NCBI GenBank assembly: GCA_030374765.1
Contig: JARGXX010000088.1
Span: 434,001 to 498,000 of the forward strand
Length of the DNA: 64,000 nucleotides
Source: Agarophyton chilense
Taxonomy: Eukaryota; Rhodophyta; Florideophyceae; Gracilariales; Gracilariaceae
Direction of reading: 5' to 3'
Shown here one piece after another: positions 51,143-61,756 of this stretch (within the stretch, counting starts at the first letter, position 1; each line of letters opens with the position of its first letter). The position numbers and the translations under genes were made by a program. The notes beneath the pieces are model-generated. The model was not told the DNA's origin. It did not search any database and saw only the letters and a list, made by a program, of their open reading frames with translations.

Positions 51143-52839
51143 AAACTGGTTGTCACTAATAAACTATTTACACCACTATTTCTATTGCAGTCATTTTCTT
51201 GAGCTTTCCTTGTTCTAGCAAAGTATATGACTGGTGCATCTGAGCAAAAATATTGATAGACTACAAGTTAAACGAAAGTATTCGAGAATTCTCGGCTTTT
51301 CTGGATCTCGTCGCAGTCAAACGTTTTTTGGCAGTGTAATTCAAATATAAAGCTTTGAAAACTTGTGAAGGAGCAACGAGAACGGTTGAGCCGTGTAAAC
51401 CGCCGGGGCCTGAGATAACTTACAGACGCCACGTGAACTGGCCAACTTCAGCTGGGCTCATTTAGACTATTAATTTTTTTTAATTAGTATATTAGATTAA
51501 AATAATTACAGTTCCAGGAAGATCCCAGCGCCTCGCCATTACTATTTACTTGCCTCGAGTGACGCTTCTCCCTTACAGCAAGGTAGGCACCGTTAGGATA
51601 CTAATTTCTTCTTTTCGTACATTAGTTCTACCAATTGGTCTTCAAGCCATCTTGTTCGTAGCTCCGACCTGTAAGGCTACGCAATAAATGCCAGCTCATA
51701 GTAGCATTCTAGATGCACCTGAGTTCGACCGATCGAAATACTACGAAATCACGATACGGCCTTCATATGCTATTGATTGGGCTATAATCGATTACGAAAC
51801 GTTATGAAAAGAATTACTTCATATAAAGGTTTGGACAAGAGATATTTAATTAGGAAGTACTATATTTAGTGTACACTATAAGGTGCGATCACCAAATACT
51901 TTATTTGGTATTATTTAGATAATTGTGTAGTGGCACGCCACGTGTATGCATTACTGTACAGTATTTGCTTTGTCTCTTGGCCCGTTAAAGTGCGCAAAGC
52001 CCAGGTGAGGACGGTGGAAAACCAACCAACCTAAAAACCATCTTAATGAGTCCTAGAAATCCGAAAGTTGTTCATTACGAGGGGACACCTATATTAGCAG
52101 TTCTTAACCGTTCTGAGCTATAGTTTTTGTTCCAAGGATACCTCCTACTGTCACGCGTTTACTGCTTTTTTCTACAGCTTTCTTTGTGTGTGTGTGTGTG
52201 TTGTTTTCTCTACTGTTATCTGGATATTTGTGTCGTCACAAGGGTTTTCGAGCCGAATTTTTGTGCATTACGTACCGCCGCATCTAGACATCCGCTTCGT
52301 GAATATACGTATTTTTTCCATTGTTCAGGCACACCTGGCTGCTTTCCGCACACTATTTTCTTACCGAAGAACCGTCGATCACAAGGCGAAATTCGCTCTA
52401 CGCGGTTATTTCTGTGGATGCCCACAGCACCGAGATTAATAGAGTCTTCAGTGAAATAACACAAAGTAACATTAAATATTATCAAGCAGTCACAACGGTA
52501 AAACTGAATTTTGGAAAGAAATAATATTTAGAATGACTACAAATATTAACAAAATCTCATATATGACGAAAAGCGCGCAGATCAAAGGAATATTTTTAAT
52601 ACGTTTCTAAAACAATCACCCTGCACATTCAACTTGGAGTATGCAGTCATTTTATATTTCGTACAATTTTTTCGGGGGTTTGCTGTCGTTTTAGTTTCCA
52701 GAGCGCGCAAGGGCTCGGCCGTAGCTTTTTGCTCTACGTTTTTGGGTTTAAATGAAACTTTTGATTGTTTTGGACTTGAGTTTTTGTCCAATATATGTTG
52801 CGATCATACTTTTGCTTACTAAACGCTTGATTTTGAGCA
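51143..52839. other. Gene-free AT-rich region
   Basis: 1.7 kb without a supported gene. It has a short (TG)n tract near 52182-52202. The right end (from about 52630) is distantly related, in inverted orientation, to 44430-44590. Confidence 0.5.
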
Positions 52840-53020
52840 GTTTAGAGCGTGTCAGAGGCGGTCCACGAGCCATAGTTGAGCAATAGATTGTTTAAAGGGT
52901 ATACTTTTGAAACGTTTTGCACTCGGTGGTTTTTATTTGGTGTAAAATGTGCTCTACAGTATATGAAATGCCTTTTTTTGGCGCGGTTTTTGTCAAGGGC
53001 TATATTTTTAAAACGCACTG
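52840..53020 (-). repeat. Tc1/mariner-like terminal segment, inverted copy
   Basis: Reverse complement of the 44244-44430 segment (shared GAGCGTGTCAGAGGCG, TTTGGTGTAAAATGT, AAGGGCTATA), ending AAAACGCACTG followed by TA. Confidence 0.6.
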
Positions 53021-53022
53021 TA

Positions 53023-54549
53023 TCTTTCAAGGTACGAAGGTAGTCGTGGAGTAGTCACGTCATGGGATAAAAAATTCCGACGTGCTGTTAGAATCGGTTG
53101 CATGGGCTAGGTGCGTTGTTGACTTGTAGAGCTGTATGAAGAAGCACACGTAATCCATAGACGTCTGAATGTTGAGTGTTTGGTGTACTGATTGCCTCGG
53201 TGTGTGCCTTGTAATAATGCTAGTGGTACCGGTGACTATGTATCAAGACGACTCTGTTCCGCTCATCCACAGTATCGCTCGCAGCTGACATGAATGAGAG
53301 CGTTTTGAAACGCGCGACAAAAAGTGGGTACACTCCTCCGTAACAAAGAGCGAGGCAGAAACGCAACCTGTCGAGAAAAGAAAAGCACAAGTGCTAGGTA
53401 GACAAAAATGTATTGCAATAGAGGGAACGAAATAAAAATGAGTGTGGTGAAGCATTTTCGGTGGAATGAAGTAGACAAGATTGGTCAAAAACTGTATCTC
53501 GAAAGAACGTAGAGAAGAAACGAAGAGCACGATGGTTGTGTTTTGGGCAGAGTAGCGGTTTTAACGCTGAAACGTTTGTAGTATGCTTTTGAGAGAGGTG
53601 AGATAGAAATACAGATGAAAGGTTACTTAGAAATGGTACGAATGGTTTTTAGACAATGCTCCACCACATGCGCAATGAAAGTTTGTAGCGAAGAAAATGG
53701 ACTGCTACGGCTACAGTGGAAGACGAGAGTTTGATTATAGCAATATGTACGCTCCCAGCAAGCTGAGTCGTTCTGTTGGTGGTAATAAGTACATGCACAA
53801 TTCGATGTTTGTGTTGGTGAAGATTGTCCGTTCTTGGAATTGGACGCATGAAAGTAAAATAAAATTTTACGCATGTTGATGAGATGTACCTTACAAAGGG
53901 TACAACAGTAGTACTGCGCAACGGAACAGTTGGGGTACAGTATGTCATCAAATGTGTAGTCGTGGGGGGGGGGGGGTTGTGTTTTTGGTGGTATATGTGA
54001 ATGTGAAGTAAGAATGTGATGGGTGTGTGCGTGTGTTTTCTGATGCGGTGTGGATGTAGGATGCATGTGAGAGAATGGAAACGAATGCATGACGAGAAAG
54101 GGTACAAAAAGAGAAGGTGAACGATGCGGGGGGGTTAAAAATATGTTTACTAGAGGCAAGTGGTTGGACGAATGAAGCGGTGCCAACGGTGGTGACGCAA
54201 AGACATGGACGATGCAAGACGGGGGGGGCTGGAATGTGTTGGCAGGCGGGGCGTGAACAAAGGAGTTGGACACCAAAGTATGTACATTGGAGAAATGCAT
54301 GTGGTGATGTACACAAAAGCAGTTTGTCAACGACGACACTCAATGACGGCCATGTGATGACGCAGGTGCGGCAGTTTGGCGGGCGCCGTGGTGAGCGACG
54401 CGCCATGGCAAGTGATTCGACCAGGCGCGCCGATAGAAACGCGCGCGTGGTCAAATTCAAATTCAGCACGCACACGCTCTCAATGTATGTTTGTTGACCG
54501 TTTACACATGACGCCGCAGCTACATACATTCCAAACAAACAAAGTGACT
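53023..54549. other. Gene-free region with strand-biased composition
   Basis: About 1.5 kb. The plus strand is purine/G-rich, with a run of about 12 G at 53966-53977 and repeated GTGTGTG/GAATGTG pieces around 53985-54060. This creates long open frames of low complexity on the minus strand (His/Thr/Pro-rich) that I do not believe are genes. Confidence 0.5.
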
Positions 54550-54673
54550 TCACAGACGCGCGTCGCACGTGGCGCGCAGTGTGCGTCCGTCGCCGCCTCC
54601 ACCGCCGCCGCCACTATGCGGCTGGTCGCCGCCTCCTCGACGCGCCACACCGTCCGCCGTCGTGGTTGCGCCC

Positions 54674-54706
<33 letters not shown>

Positions 54707-55110
54707 GCAGCAGCGGCAGCAGCAGCAGCCGTAGCAGCCGCCGCAGCTGCTGCAGCAGTGGGAGTGGTACTCATGGCGGCAACGCGAGCATCTTCCACAA
54801 ACGATTGTTGTGCCGGCGGATGTATAACTGTTGTTGTGACTTCCTCGGCGGGGTTGAGTAGCGCGGCAATGGTGACGCGTCGCGCGGCCGAAAACGGAAA
54901 ACACGCCTCACAGGCCGGGTCTGTGCACGACGGCGAGTTGAAACGGTAGTGAAGACAGCGTCGCCGTCGATGACACTCACGCGCGGCGTACCGCTTGGCA
55001 CATGACATGCCGCAGAAACGACCGGAACCGTATGAACCGTCTATCGGCGACGAGCAGTCGCGGCACGTGGAATACTTGTTGGCGGGGTGACGCGACGTCA
55101 TTGCGCGCAT
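54550..55110 (-). CDS. Zinc-motif protein with poly-Ala tract
   Basis: 186 residues from the ATG at 55110. The longer upstream frame runs through a 9 bp minisatellite and is rejected. The conserved-looking part reads STCRDCSSPIDGSYGSGRFC, continuing GMSCAKRYAARECHRRRRC and CTDPACEACF: a C-x2-C...G-S-G-R-F-C-x3-C motif, which looks like a treble-clef-type zinc site. After a linker follow about 30 Ala encoded by GCN/CAG repeats, then a Gly-rich tail. I do not recognise the family. The GSGRFC-x3-CA-R pattern suggests a nucleic-acid-binding or mobile-element-related finger. Poly-Ala plus poly-Gly suggests a nuclear regulator, which is inference. Confidence 0.5.
54673..54765. repeat. Imperfect CAG/GCN trinucleotide tract
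   Basis: About 30 imperfect CAG-type triplets (CAG, CGG, CCG) that encode the poly-Ala run of the minus-strand gene. Confidence 0.85.
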
Positions 55111-55136
55111 AGCACAGCCGACAGCGACGTGAGGCG

Positions 55137-55231
55137 GGAGACGGGGGAGACGGGGGAGACGGGGGAGACGGGGGAGACGGGGGAGACGGGGGAGGCGGGA
55201 GACGGGGGAGACGGGGAGACGGGGGAGACGA
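55137..55231. repeat. 9 bp minisatellite (GGGGGAGAC)n
   Basis: About ten units of GGGGGAGAC with slight variation, just upstream of the zinc-motif gene. It is G-rich on the plus strand, so quadruplex-forming potential is high. Confidence 0.88.
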
Positions 55232-55747
55232 GGGACGAAGACGACACGCGGATTGCGACTGCAGCGTGAAAAGGGGTGGGAGAGCGCGAGCCGGGAGCAG
55301 GATGCGCAAAACTGGCAAAGTGCACAGAGCGGCTCCTTTGGGGCGCGTAAAGAAAACGGCAAAACTGTGCCACCGCCTGCCGCGGGCGGCGCCCGAGAGT
55401 GGCAGCGCGAGAGCCGCGTGATGCGCAGCATCGGTTGGCGACGTGTCCTGACTCTGCGTGCCGCGTGCCGCACGTCGTCTCATTTACACCACATCGCGTC
55501 GCACGCGCCGCACGCGTCGCACGCGCCGCACGCGCCGCACCCCCCCCCCTCTGTGTGTGCTTTGTTTCCACAGCTTTTCGTGTTCCACTTGTAGCTATAT
55601 ATAGCACGCGCGTGGACACGTGGTCGCCTTGAATCTTGACGAGTTGTTGCGCCTTGTGTGCACGCGCGCGCTGCACGCGCCGTGTTCGCCGCCGTTTTTG
55701 CCGCCGCCCTTGCTGCTTGCCGCTTTCGCTTCGTCGCCTGCGCCCTT

Positions 55748-56095
55748 ACGCTTCGCCTGCTTGCGCTCTTGCGCTTCGCCTGCTTGCGCTCTTGCGCTTC
55801 GCCTGCTTGCGCGCTTGCGCTTCGCCTGCTTGCGCGCTTGCGCTTCGCCTGCTTGCGCGCTTGCGCTTCGCCTGCTTGCGCGCTTGCGCTTCGCCTGCTT
55901 GCGCGCTTGCGCTTCGCCTGCTTGCGCGCTTGCGCTTCGCCTGCTTGCGCGCTTGCGCTTCGCCTGCTTGCGCGCTTGCGCTTCGCCTGCTTGCGCGCTT
56001 GCGCTTCGCCTGCTTGCGCGCTTGCGCTTCGCCTGCTTGCGCGCTTGCGCTTCGCCTGCTTGCGCGCTTGCGCTTCGCCTGCCTCTGCGCGCTTG
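55748..56095. repeat. 23 bp minisatellite upstream of Ku80
   Basis: About 15 copies of a 23 bp unit (TTCGCCTGCTTGCGCGCTTG plus CGC). The first two or three units have CTC for the central CGC and the last is disrupted. Because 23 is not a multiple of three, the translation repeats every 23 residues, and several frames on both strands stay open through the array. It ends about 25 bases before the Ku80 ATG. Confidence 0.92.
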
Positions 56096-56119
56096 CGCTT
56101 CTTCGCCTGACGCGAGCAT

Positions 56120-58510
56120 ATGCACTCGCCGCTGCGCATCGCCGCGCGCGCCGAACCGCGCACGGCCGCGCCGCGTCTCGCCGAGGCGCTTGTGGTGGCG
56201 CTAGACACGCAAGCCGCGTCGTCGCGCGTCTTCAAGCAGCTCAGAGAAGCAGCGGCGCGACTGGCGCGCACTCGAGTCGTGTACCGCGTCTCCAACGACG
56301 ATCTCATCGCCGTGCTTCGTTCGGGTTCACTTGTCACAAAAAATGCACTCAACGATCAGCAAACTGCTGGATATCGCGGCATTCACGTCGTGCTTCCGCC
56401 CGTCACTGCCTCGCTTTGCGCTGTTGATGCTTTGTTTCGCTCCGTGCGTGGCGCGCTTTCAAGTAATCTCTTGAATATTCTTGATGTTGCTGGCTATCTT
56501 CTCACCCTCACTGCTGCAAAGCGTGCCCGCAACAATCGTATCATTCTCTTCACGGCTGGTGACTGCGTGTACCGTCAACTTCACTCTGATGATATCCAAG
56601 ATTTTCACCACCTTTGCACCCTCTTTCGAGATGAGTGTATCAAGGTGGATATTATTTATCACTGTTCTCAGCAAATCGCCCAGCACATCTCCGACTTGGA
56701 ACACGCCTTTCCGGACGTCACCAACCATTCAGTACAAGAGCTCATTGATTTTTGTCACTCGAATGAACTCGCCTTTCTCTACATGATTACCAACATCACA
56801 AATGGCCAGCTTTTGTCGTACCACGAGGCCGCCCCACTCGTGGACAAACCAACCCCAAAACCGAAGAAGGCAGTTGCCAAATTTCGCGGCGTCCTCAACA
56901 TTGCCCATACCCTCAACATTCCAGTAAAGCGATTCACCCACATTTATCCAGCCAAATTTCCACCGGCAACCAAACTATCGTGGAAAGCCTCCAAGGCCAA
57001 CAACAAGCCCGTTCCGGTGCTGCGGGAAACACAGCGCGTGGCCTCTGCCAAAGACGATACTCCTTTGCAAAGCGAACAAATTATCACTGCTTACCCGTAT
57101 GGCCCGGATCTAGTCCCGCAAAGCAATCACGTCGACGAGTGCGCCTGGCACATGCAGCTTGAGAAAGGGCTTCATGTCATTGGCTTTGTTCCGCAGTCTT
57201 CGGTTCCGCAAAGCTTGTTTCTTTCCCAGGTCGATGTCGTTTTGCCTATGAGCTCCTGTCAACCGGCCGTGCGCCTCATGCGAACCCTTGTTCTCGCACT
57301 CACCGCCGAGAACATGGGCATACTCGCCCGCTCCGTCGTCACCGAAAGGGGAGCCCCGATGCTTTCGTATCTGTGGCCAAACGTCGAGGTAGACATCGAA
57401 ACCGGTTTACTGCAGAGATGTTTTCTGTTCATTGTCAACCTCCCTATGAAGGACGATGTCAGACACTTTCCGTTCGCCAGTTTACATGATGTGTACAAGC
57501 ATATTCCAGACGACGCCGTGCGTACCATGGATTCCTTCATCTCCAGCGCTCTGCTTGACACCGATGAGCACGCCATGCATGATTCGGACGATGAACAAGA
57601 CAGAATATGGCCTCCGGAGCTATGCAACCCCAACCTGGATTGGTTCCATACATGTGTCATTCATCGAGCCCTGGCTGGGCCGGACGGAACTGATTTTCCG
57701 CCCCTTGCACAATGGCATGAGCAAATGATGGATCCCACGCACTTTTTGAAAAAGGCCAACATCGAACACTTTGAAAAGAGTCTCGATGACTTGCAGAAAG
57801 TCCTCCCGCTCACCCCTGCCCCACCGAAAAAAAACAAATTCAAACCTGCCCATCAGGCGGTTGCTGGTGATGATGTCACCCTCCAGGAATATCTACCGAG
57901 AGATGAAACAGAGCCCCAAGACAAAGCAGACAAGGGGAATGAGGAAAATGACAACGAAAGGGACCATGAACAAATCATCTACAATCATGAAAGTTTCCGC
58001 GACATGGACGAGATAGCATCTCTCATAACTGATCAGGGAATAGAGGATGTAGGCGAAGAGCATCCAGAGTCCGACTTTGACGTGCTGGTTAAGAAAGGGC
58101 ATTTCCGCTTTGCGTCCATATCATTGATTGTTGTCATCCAAAGACTTGTAAGAGACGAGAACGGTATTGATAAAGCAATACGATGCATCAAGATTCTCAA
58201 GAAAGCAGGTGTGAGTAACAAGGAGCCCCAGGTTTTCAACAATTTCATTTCAAGCCTAGTCAACCGCAGCAGTCAGGATAATTCGGTTGGAAGAAAGACA
58301 AAGGCCTTCTTTCGTGAGATTGGAACACTCGGCGAGGCTCAGAGTGTGGATGTGATTCCATTCATGGAAGATCCGAACAAAAACAGCTCCGTTTCATCAC
58401 ACTCTGGTCTTAGGAAGCACTTGGATCGACTGTCATCCAAGGTCAAAGAACTTACGTCACAAGAAACAAAAGAACCCATGTTGAGCGCCGTTCGTGGTAC
58501 TGAAGAGTAG
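56120..58510 (+). CDS. KU80: Ku80 (XRCC5), DNA end-binding subunit
   Basis: 796 residues, usual for Ku80. With Ku70 it forms the ring that threads onto broken DNA ends and starts non-homologous end joining; it also protects telomeres. The N-terminal von Willebrand-A-like domain begins at EALVVALDTQ (degenerate first strand) and includes RIILFTAGDCVYR. The Ku core barrel includes AYPYGPDLVP, KGLHVIGFVPQSSVP and VDVVLPMSSCQPAVRLMRTLV. The C-terminal part has an acidic linker (EPQDKADKGNEENDNERDHE) and then the helical Ku80 C-terminal domain (about residues 650-730), which in animals contacts DNA-PKcs. The extreme C-terminal EEDVDDLLDMI-type motif is not visible. The start is the first ATG after a stop at 56108 in this frame. 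The 23 bp minisatellite lies in the 5' flank. Confidence 0.92.
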   Translation: MHSPLRIAARAEPRTAAPRLAEALVVALDTQAASSRVFKQLREAAARLARTRVVYRVSNDDLIAVLRSGSLVTKNALNDQQTAGYRGIHVVLPPVTASLCAVDALFRSVRGALSSNLLNILDVAGYLLTLTAAKRARNNRIILFTAGDCVYRQLHSDDIQDFHHLCTLFRDECIKVDIIYHCSQQIAQHISDLEHAFPDVTNHSVQELIDFCHSNELAFLYMITNITNGQLLSYHEAAPLVDKPTPKPKKAVAKFRGVLNIAHTLNIPVKRFTHIYPAKFPPATKLSWKASKANNKPVPVLRETQRVASAKDDTPLQSEQIITAYPYGPDLVPQSNHVDECAWHMQLEKGLHVIGFVPQSSVPQSLFLSQVDVVLPMSSCQPAVRLMRTLVLALTAENMGILARSVVTERGAPMLSYLWPNVEVDIETGLLQRCFLFIVNLPMKDDVRHFPFASLHDVYKHIPDDAVRTMDSFISSALLDTDEHAMHDSDDEQDRIWPPELCNPNLDWFHTCVIHRALAGPDGTDFPPLAQWHEQMMDPTHFLKKANIEHFEKSLDDLQKVLPLTPAPPKKNKFKPAHQAVAGDDVTLQEYLPRDETEPQDKADKGNEENDNERDHEQIIYNHESFRDMDEIASLITDQGIEDVGEEHPESDFDVLVKKGHFRFASISLIVVIQRLVRDENGIDKAIRCIKILKKAGVSNKEPQVFNNFISSLVNRSSQDNSVGRKTKAFFREIGTLGEAQSVDVIPFMEDPNKNSSVSSHSGLRKHLDRLSSKVKELTSQETKEPMLSAVRGTEE

Positions 58511-59009
58511 CACTACAACATCAATTACAATTGCAATCGCAATATCGTTTTGAGCTAAAAGGTCTACAGGGGGGTTGCAAGACAGTGGTTGATAGGACAC
58601 TGTACTTGTTGTTGTTTACTATGGGCGTTGTGCTCTAATTCCCAATCAACAAAGCTCTACGCCATACGTATTACTCTTTCCTCAAGAAGGCCAGGAGCTT
58701 TCCTGGCGCTTCCAACACCCTGATTACTCGAATTTGCAAGTGTGCAAGTGGCCAACTCACCAGCACAGAACCACAATTCTTTTTAACCGCTACCGCACAC
58801 TCGCAGTGTAACACTTTCTTATTCGTGTAGCAAGCCTCGGGAAGCAGAATCGGCGTATGTCATGTGAATTAGTTTGCCATGGTAGCTTCCGTGAACCTCG
58901 CCTCCTTGAGATAGTTTCGGCTTTCGTCGTCTTCTAGTAGCATTCGGCGGTTGGCTTGTCTAATTTTCAGCACTAAAGCAATAACATCAAGGAGGTCATG
59001 AGCTGCTTT
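58511..59009. other. Ku80 3' flank
   Basis: About 500 bases with no gene seen. Confidence 0.5.
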
Positions 59010-59300
59010 TACTTATTCAGTCATCGACAGATCCAATATTGGTTTTGTCAGCTCATCGACTGTGTCGTTTTCTACCGTTTCGCTGCAGCACGGAATCCAT
59101 GAAAGAGGGAGGTCGCAACTTTTGTTGAACGCATTGAGCGCTCTGGTGAGATGTGCAGGTGGGAGACCTGGCGTCTCAGGCCACCCTATATAGCATCAAG
59201 CGCTACACGGGAATCTGTAAACACCCGCTCATGTGCGTCAAAGTCGCGATGAATGCCCTCGATGGCGCTAGACATGGCAATTACCTCCGCAGTGTAAGAG
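59010..59300 (-). pseudogene. Decayed RNase H domain of a non-LTR retrotransposon
   Basis: On the minus strand one frame reads YTAEVIAMSSAIEGI...ERVFTDSRVALDAI, matching the RNase H pattern TAE-x-AL-ALE...IFTDS-ALxAL with the second and third acidic residues. After a stop and a frame change a second stretch reads LPLSWIPCCSETVENDTVDELTK, matching W(V/I)PGH...GNE-AD-LA with the catalytic His lost. It is clearly a dead fragment; no reverse transcriptase is attached. Confidence 0.6.
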
Positions 59301-59753
59301 CATACTATTACTTCTACCGGGACTACCTACTGTTCCGTATCATTTGACATGGCTAAGGATTGCACCAGTAGTAGGCTTGTACTACAAACCCACTCTTGAT
59401 GCAATTTTTTATTAAACGCCTGTCACTCATACAACTGTTTCATGCACAAGATGCGCCCGAGTAATGTATACGATGTGCATGTCCACTTTAGCAAACAAAC
59501 TACTTGTGACGATGGGGAATAGACGGCGTAGGGTGTGAACAGTCGTTCCTTTTAACCTCGAGCTCGAAAACTAGCTACCTTCGTACCTGCAAATAGCACG
59601 GCCTTGGGTATCTACATAATGCTTTCTTCAGTCGACTTTTTTTAATCAAATTACTCAGAAACAGCTGTAGAGCGTAGATACTCTACATATGCTTCTTTAC
59701 ACGCACGGTCTCTCATCTCCACGGAAAGTGTTAGCTGTAGACAAAAGAGAAAA
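59301..59753. other. 5' flank of the trypsin-fold gene
   Basis: About 450 bases; no gene or repeat seen. Confidence 0.5.
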
Positions 59754-60697
59754 ATGAAGGGTCAAAACTTGCGAACTGTCCGCGGCATCGTGAGCTTGCA
59801 ATCTCATCTGCGCTTGCGTTCTTTTTCCAGCATCGCCGCAGCGCATTCATCATGGTTCAAGATCCCAGAGGAAGGAATGGTCGGTTTCCCAACTCCCCAT
59901 CAATACTACGCATTATCCTCGTTCTGACTGTTAAAATGCTCCGTTTCTTAATCTTTCTCAACTAATTGTAGAAGGACTTTGAGTTGCTGGCAAGGGGATC
60001 TGCATTTTTTGTATGTGGGCCGAACACTGGGGCTCTAATTGCTCTGACATCCGCGCATGTGGCTGCACCCCATCGGTATGAGAATTACTTTCCACAGGAA
60101 TGGTTGCGACATGTGCGGGATGCAAACTGCAGAAGCCTGATTGAAACAAGAAGCGAAAATGGGAAGGACGTAAAATCGACTATTTCTAGTCTATCGCTCG
60201 CTTCCGGATTCAGACATTCTGCACTTGACGTGGCCGCCTTCGTACTTGATGAGCAGTCTGAAGCGCTCGTCAAAAGCAGTGATATTTCTATACTGGAAAT
60301 AGATAACATCGAACCCAAGATTGGGGTAGAAGTAAAGATTGGGGGCTTCCGATTGCTCGGAGAAAGTGGTTCGGGCACGGAGGCAGTGATCGAAGCAAAT
60401 ATGGACGGAAAAGTATCGGAAATCGTGAAGTCCCGAGTATTTGTAAACACAGGGGGAGTTGAAAGTGAGATGGGAATGTGCGGGGGACCGGTAGTACTAA
60501 GGGACAGCCCAGAGAAGTGCTTTGGAATTCTGGAAGGGCTCGTGCCTCGCATTGAAGAAGGACAAGAAGCTGGGGAAGTGCATCGCCGAGTCGCAGGGCA
60601 TTCGGTTTTCATTACAGCCCGCGAACTGCAGATGTTTTTGCACGATGTAGAAACAGAGATAAACCGAGCAGGTAGCACTGAACACGCGAAAAAGTAA
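59754..60697 (+). CDS. Trypsin-fold protein with Cys at the nucleophile position, probably mitochondrial
   Basis: The main exon (from 59972) shows a chymotrypsin-like triad: His in LTSAHVAAP, Asp in SALDVAAFVLD, and SEMGMCGGPVVLRD, where the serine of G-x-S-G-G-P is cysteine (TGC near 60478). An upstream exon is likely: the ATG at 59754 gives LRTVRGIVSLQSHLRLRSFS, an Arg/Ser-rich presequence, and an intron ends ...CTAATTGTAG at 59971. A donor at 59880 (GTCGGT) keeps the frame, but it is weak; one at 59921 (GTTCTG) would need a different start. A Cys nucleophile is known in picornavirus-type 3C proteases and their relatives; here it could mean a cysteine peptidase or an inactive fold. The relatives I think of are HtrA-like organelle proteases with GMSGGP. 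Confidence 0.65.
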
Positions 60698-60787
60698 ACA
60701 AAACGTAAGCATCAGTCGCAAAAGTAGCGGTGGAGATATCAAAATGTGTGAAAGTTTACTCCATAATGTCACGACATTCGACGAGAA

Positions 60788-61126
60788 TCATTTCGATTTG
60801 GCGGCCTCGTTGTCCTGTTCCCCTACAGAGCCGAAGCGAATGGTGGCAAACACGGAAGATAGGAAAGCATTGTCCTCGTTCTGTTCAGCTTGTTGCACGG
60901 CGCGACGGTTAACGCGACGGGGAAGCTTCTTGCGATGGGAGCGAGCGAATTCAAGATTACGAAGACTTTTTTCCTTCTTGAGATCTCTTCGACAACGCAT
61001 TGTCAGGGGTGCCACTACGGGCATATTTTGTCCTTCGACTGTCTTGAACTGCGACAAAGGACAGGTTGAGAATTTCGGCACAGAAGAAGCGGGGAGCGGT
61101 AGGGAATTGACAAAAGCAGAATTCAT
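60788..61126 (-). CDS. Small basic hypothetical protein
   Basis: 112 residues with a highly basic middle (MRCRRDLKKEKSLRNLEFAR, then SHRKKLPRRVNRR). It ends FATIRFGSVGEQDNEAAKSK. The composition suggests a nuclear or ribosome-associated protein. The overlapping plus-strand frame (60744-61142) is less protein-like, so I prefer the minus strand. Convergent with the trypsin-fold gene, with stops about 90 bases apart. Family not recognised. Confidence 0.45.
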   Translation of the reverse strand: MNSAFVNSLPLPASSVPKFSTCPLSQFKTVEGQNMPVVAPLTMRCRRDLKKEKSLRNLEFARSHRKKLPRRVNRRAVQQAEQNEDNAFLSSVFATIRFGSVGEQDNEAAKSK

Positions 61127-61756
61127 GGCTGTGAGAGGATGAACGGGGAGACAAATGTGTGTTTAGTGGGCCGAACTGCGCTATTCGGCTTTAGGCAGGT
61201 GGAACGGAGGATTCTTGGGGCGTCACCGACACGACCGTAGGTTTACGCAAGGAGTTGTGGTTTTGAGTATTCTCCGAGTATGTACAGTATGTGCATGCGA
61301 GCGGTCTGAAGTTGCCTGCTACGAAGAGGGGGGTTGCGGTGGAGATCGCGCTGAGATGCAAGCGATCTTTCTCTCAACACAGAAGGCAAAGTGTGCATAT
61401 TATTTTTTTCAATTTGGAGAAATGCACTCTGGTCGCATGCGACTGTCTTGATCCTTTCTCGACTTGAAATTGAATTTGAAGAAAACACACGATTTCTATA
61501 CATGTCCACTTTCCATGATCATCCCATCATCACCGTTACCGCACTAATAGCATCTCTGTTACGGGATACTTCCGTATCAACGACTAAAACAGTCATATAA
61601 TCTGTTGCCCATGCCCATGCCCATGGGATCCCATCCAGACCTCAGACAAGCCTGACAATTTTTCAGGTCTTTCAGTTTGGAGAGGTTACCGTTTTCGACG
61701 TCTACAATCACAACCACCCTTTCTTCTGCTTGATGCTTCTTGATGCTTAATCAACA
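61127..61756. other. Divergent intergenic region
   Basis: 630 bases with a short CCCATG tandem (61607-61624). No supported gene. Confidence 0.5.

Noticed and set aside
53623-54568. Minus-strand frames of 206-238 codons rich in His, Thr and Pro
   Set aside because: Low-complexity product of a G-rich plus strand; overlapping frames are equally open and no domain is visible.
55111-55473. Upstream extension of the zinc-motif protein
   Set aside because: Runs through the 9 bp minisatellite (LPRLPRLPR repeats); the ATG at 55110 precedes the only conserved-looking part.
5967-56095. CRISPR-like arrays
   Set aside because: All tandem arrays here are contiguous micro- or minisatellites without unique spacers, and the DNA is eukaryotic.
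55480-56427. Long open frames on both strands through the 23 bp array (up to about 290 codons)
   Set aside because: A consequence of a stop-free repeat whose period is not a multiple of three; no domain outside the repeat.
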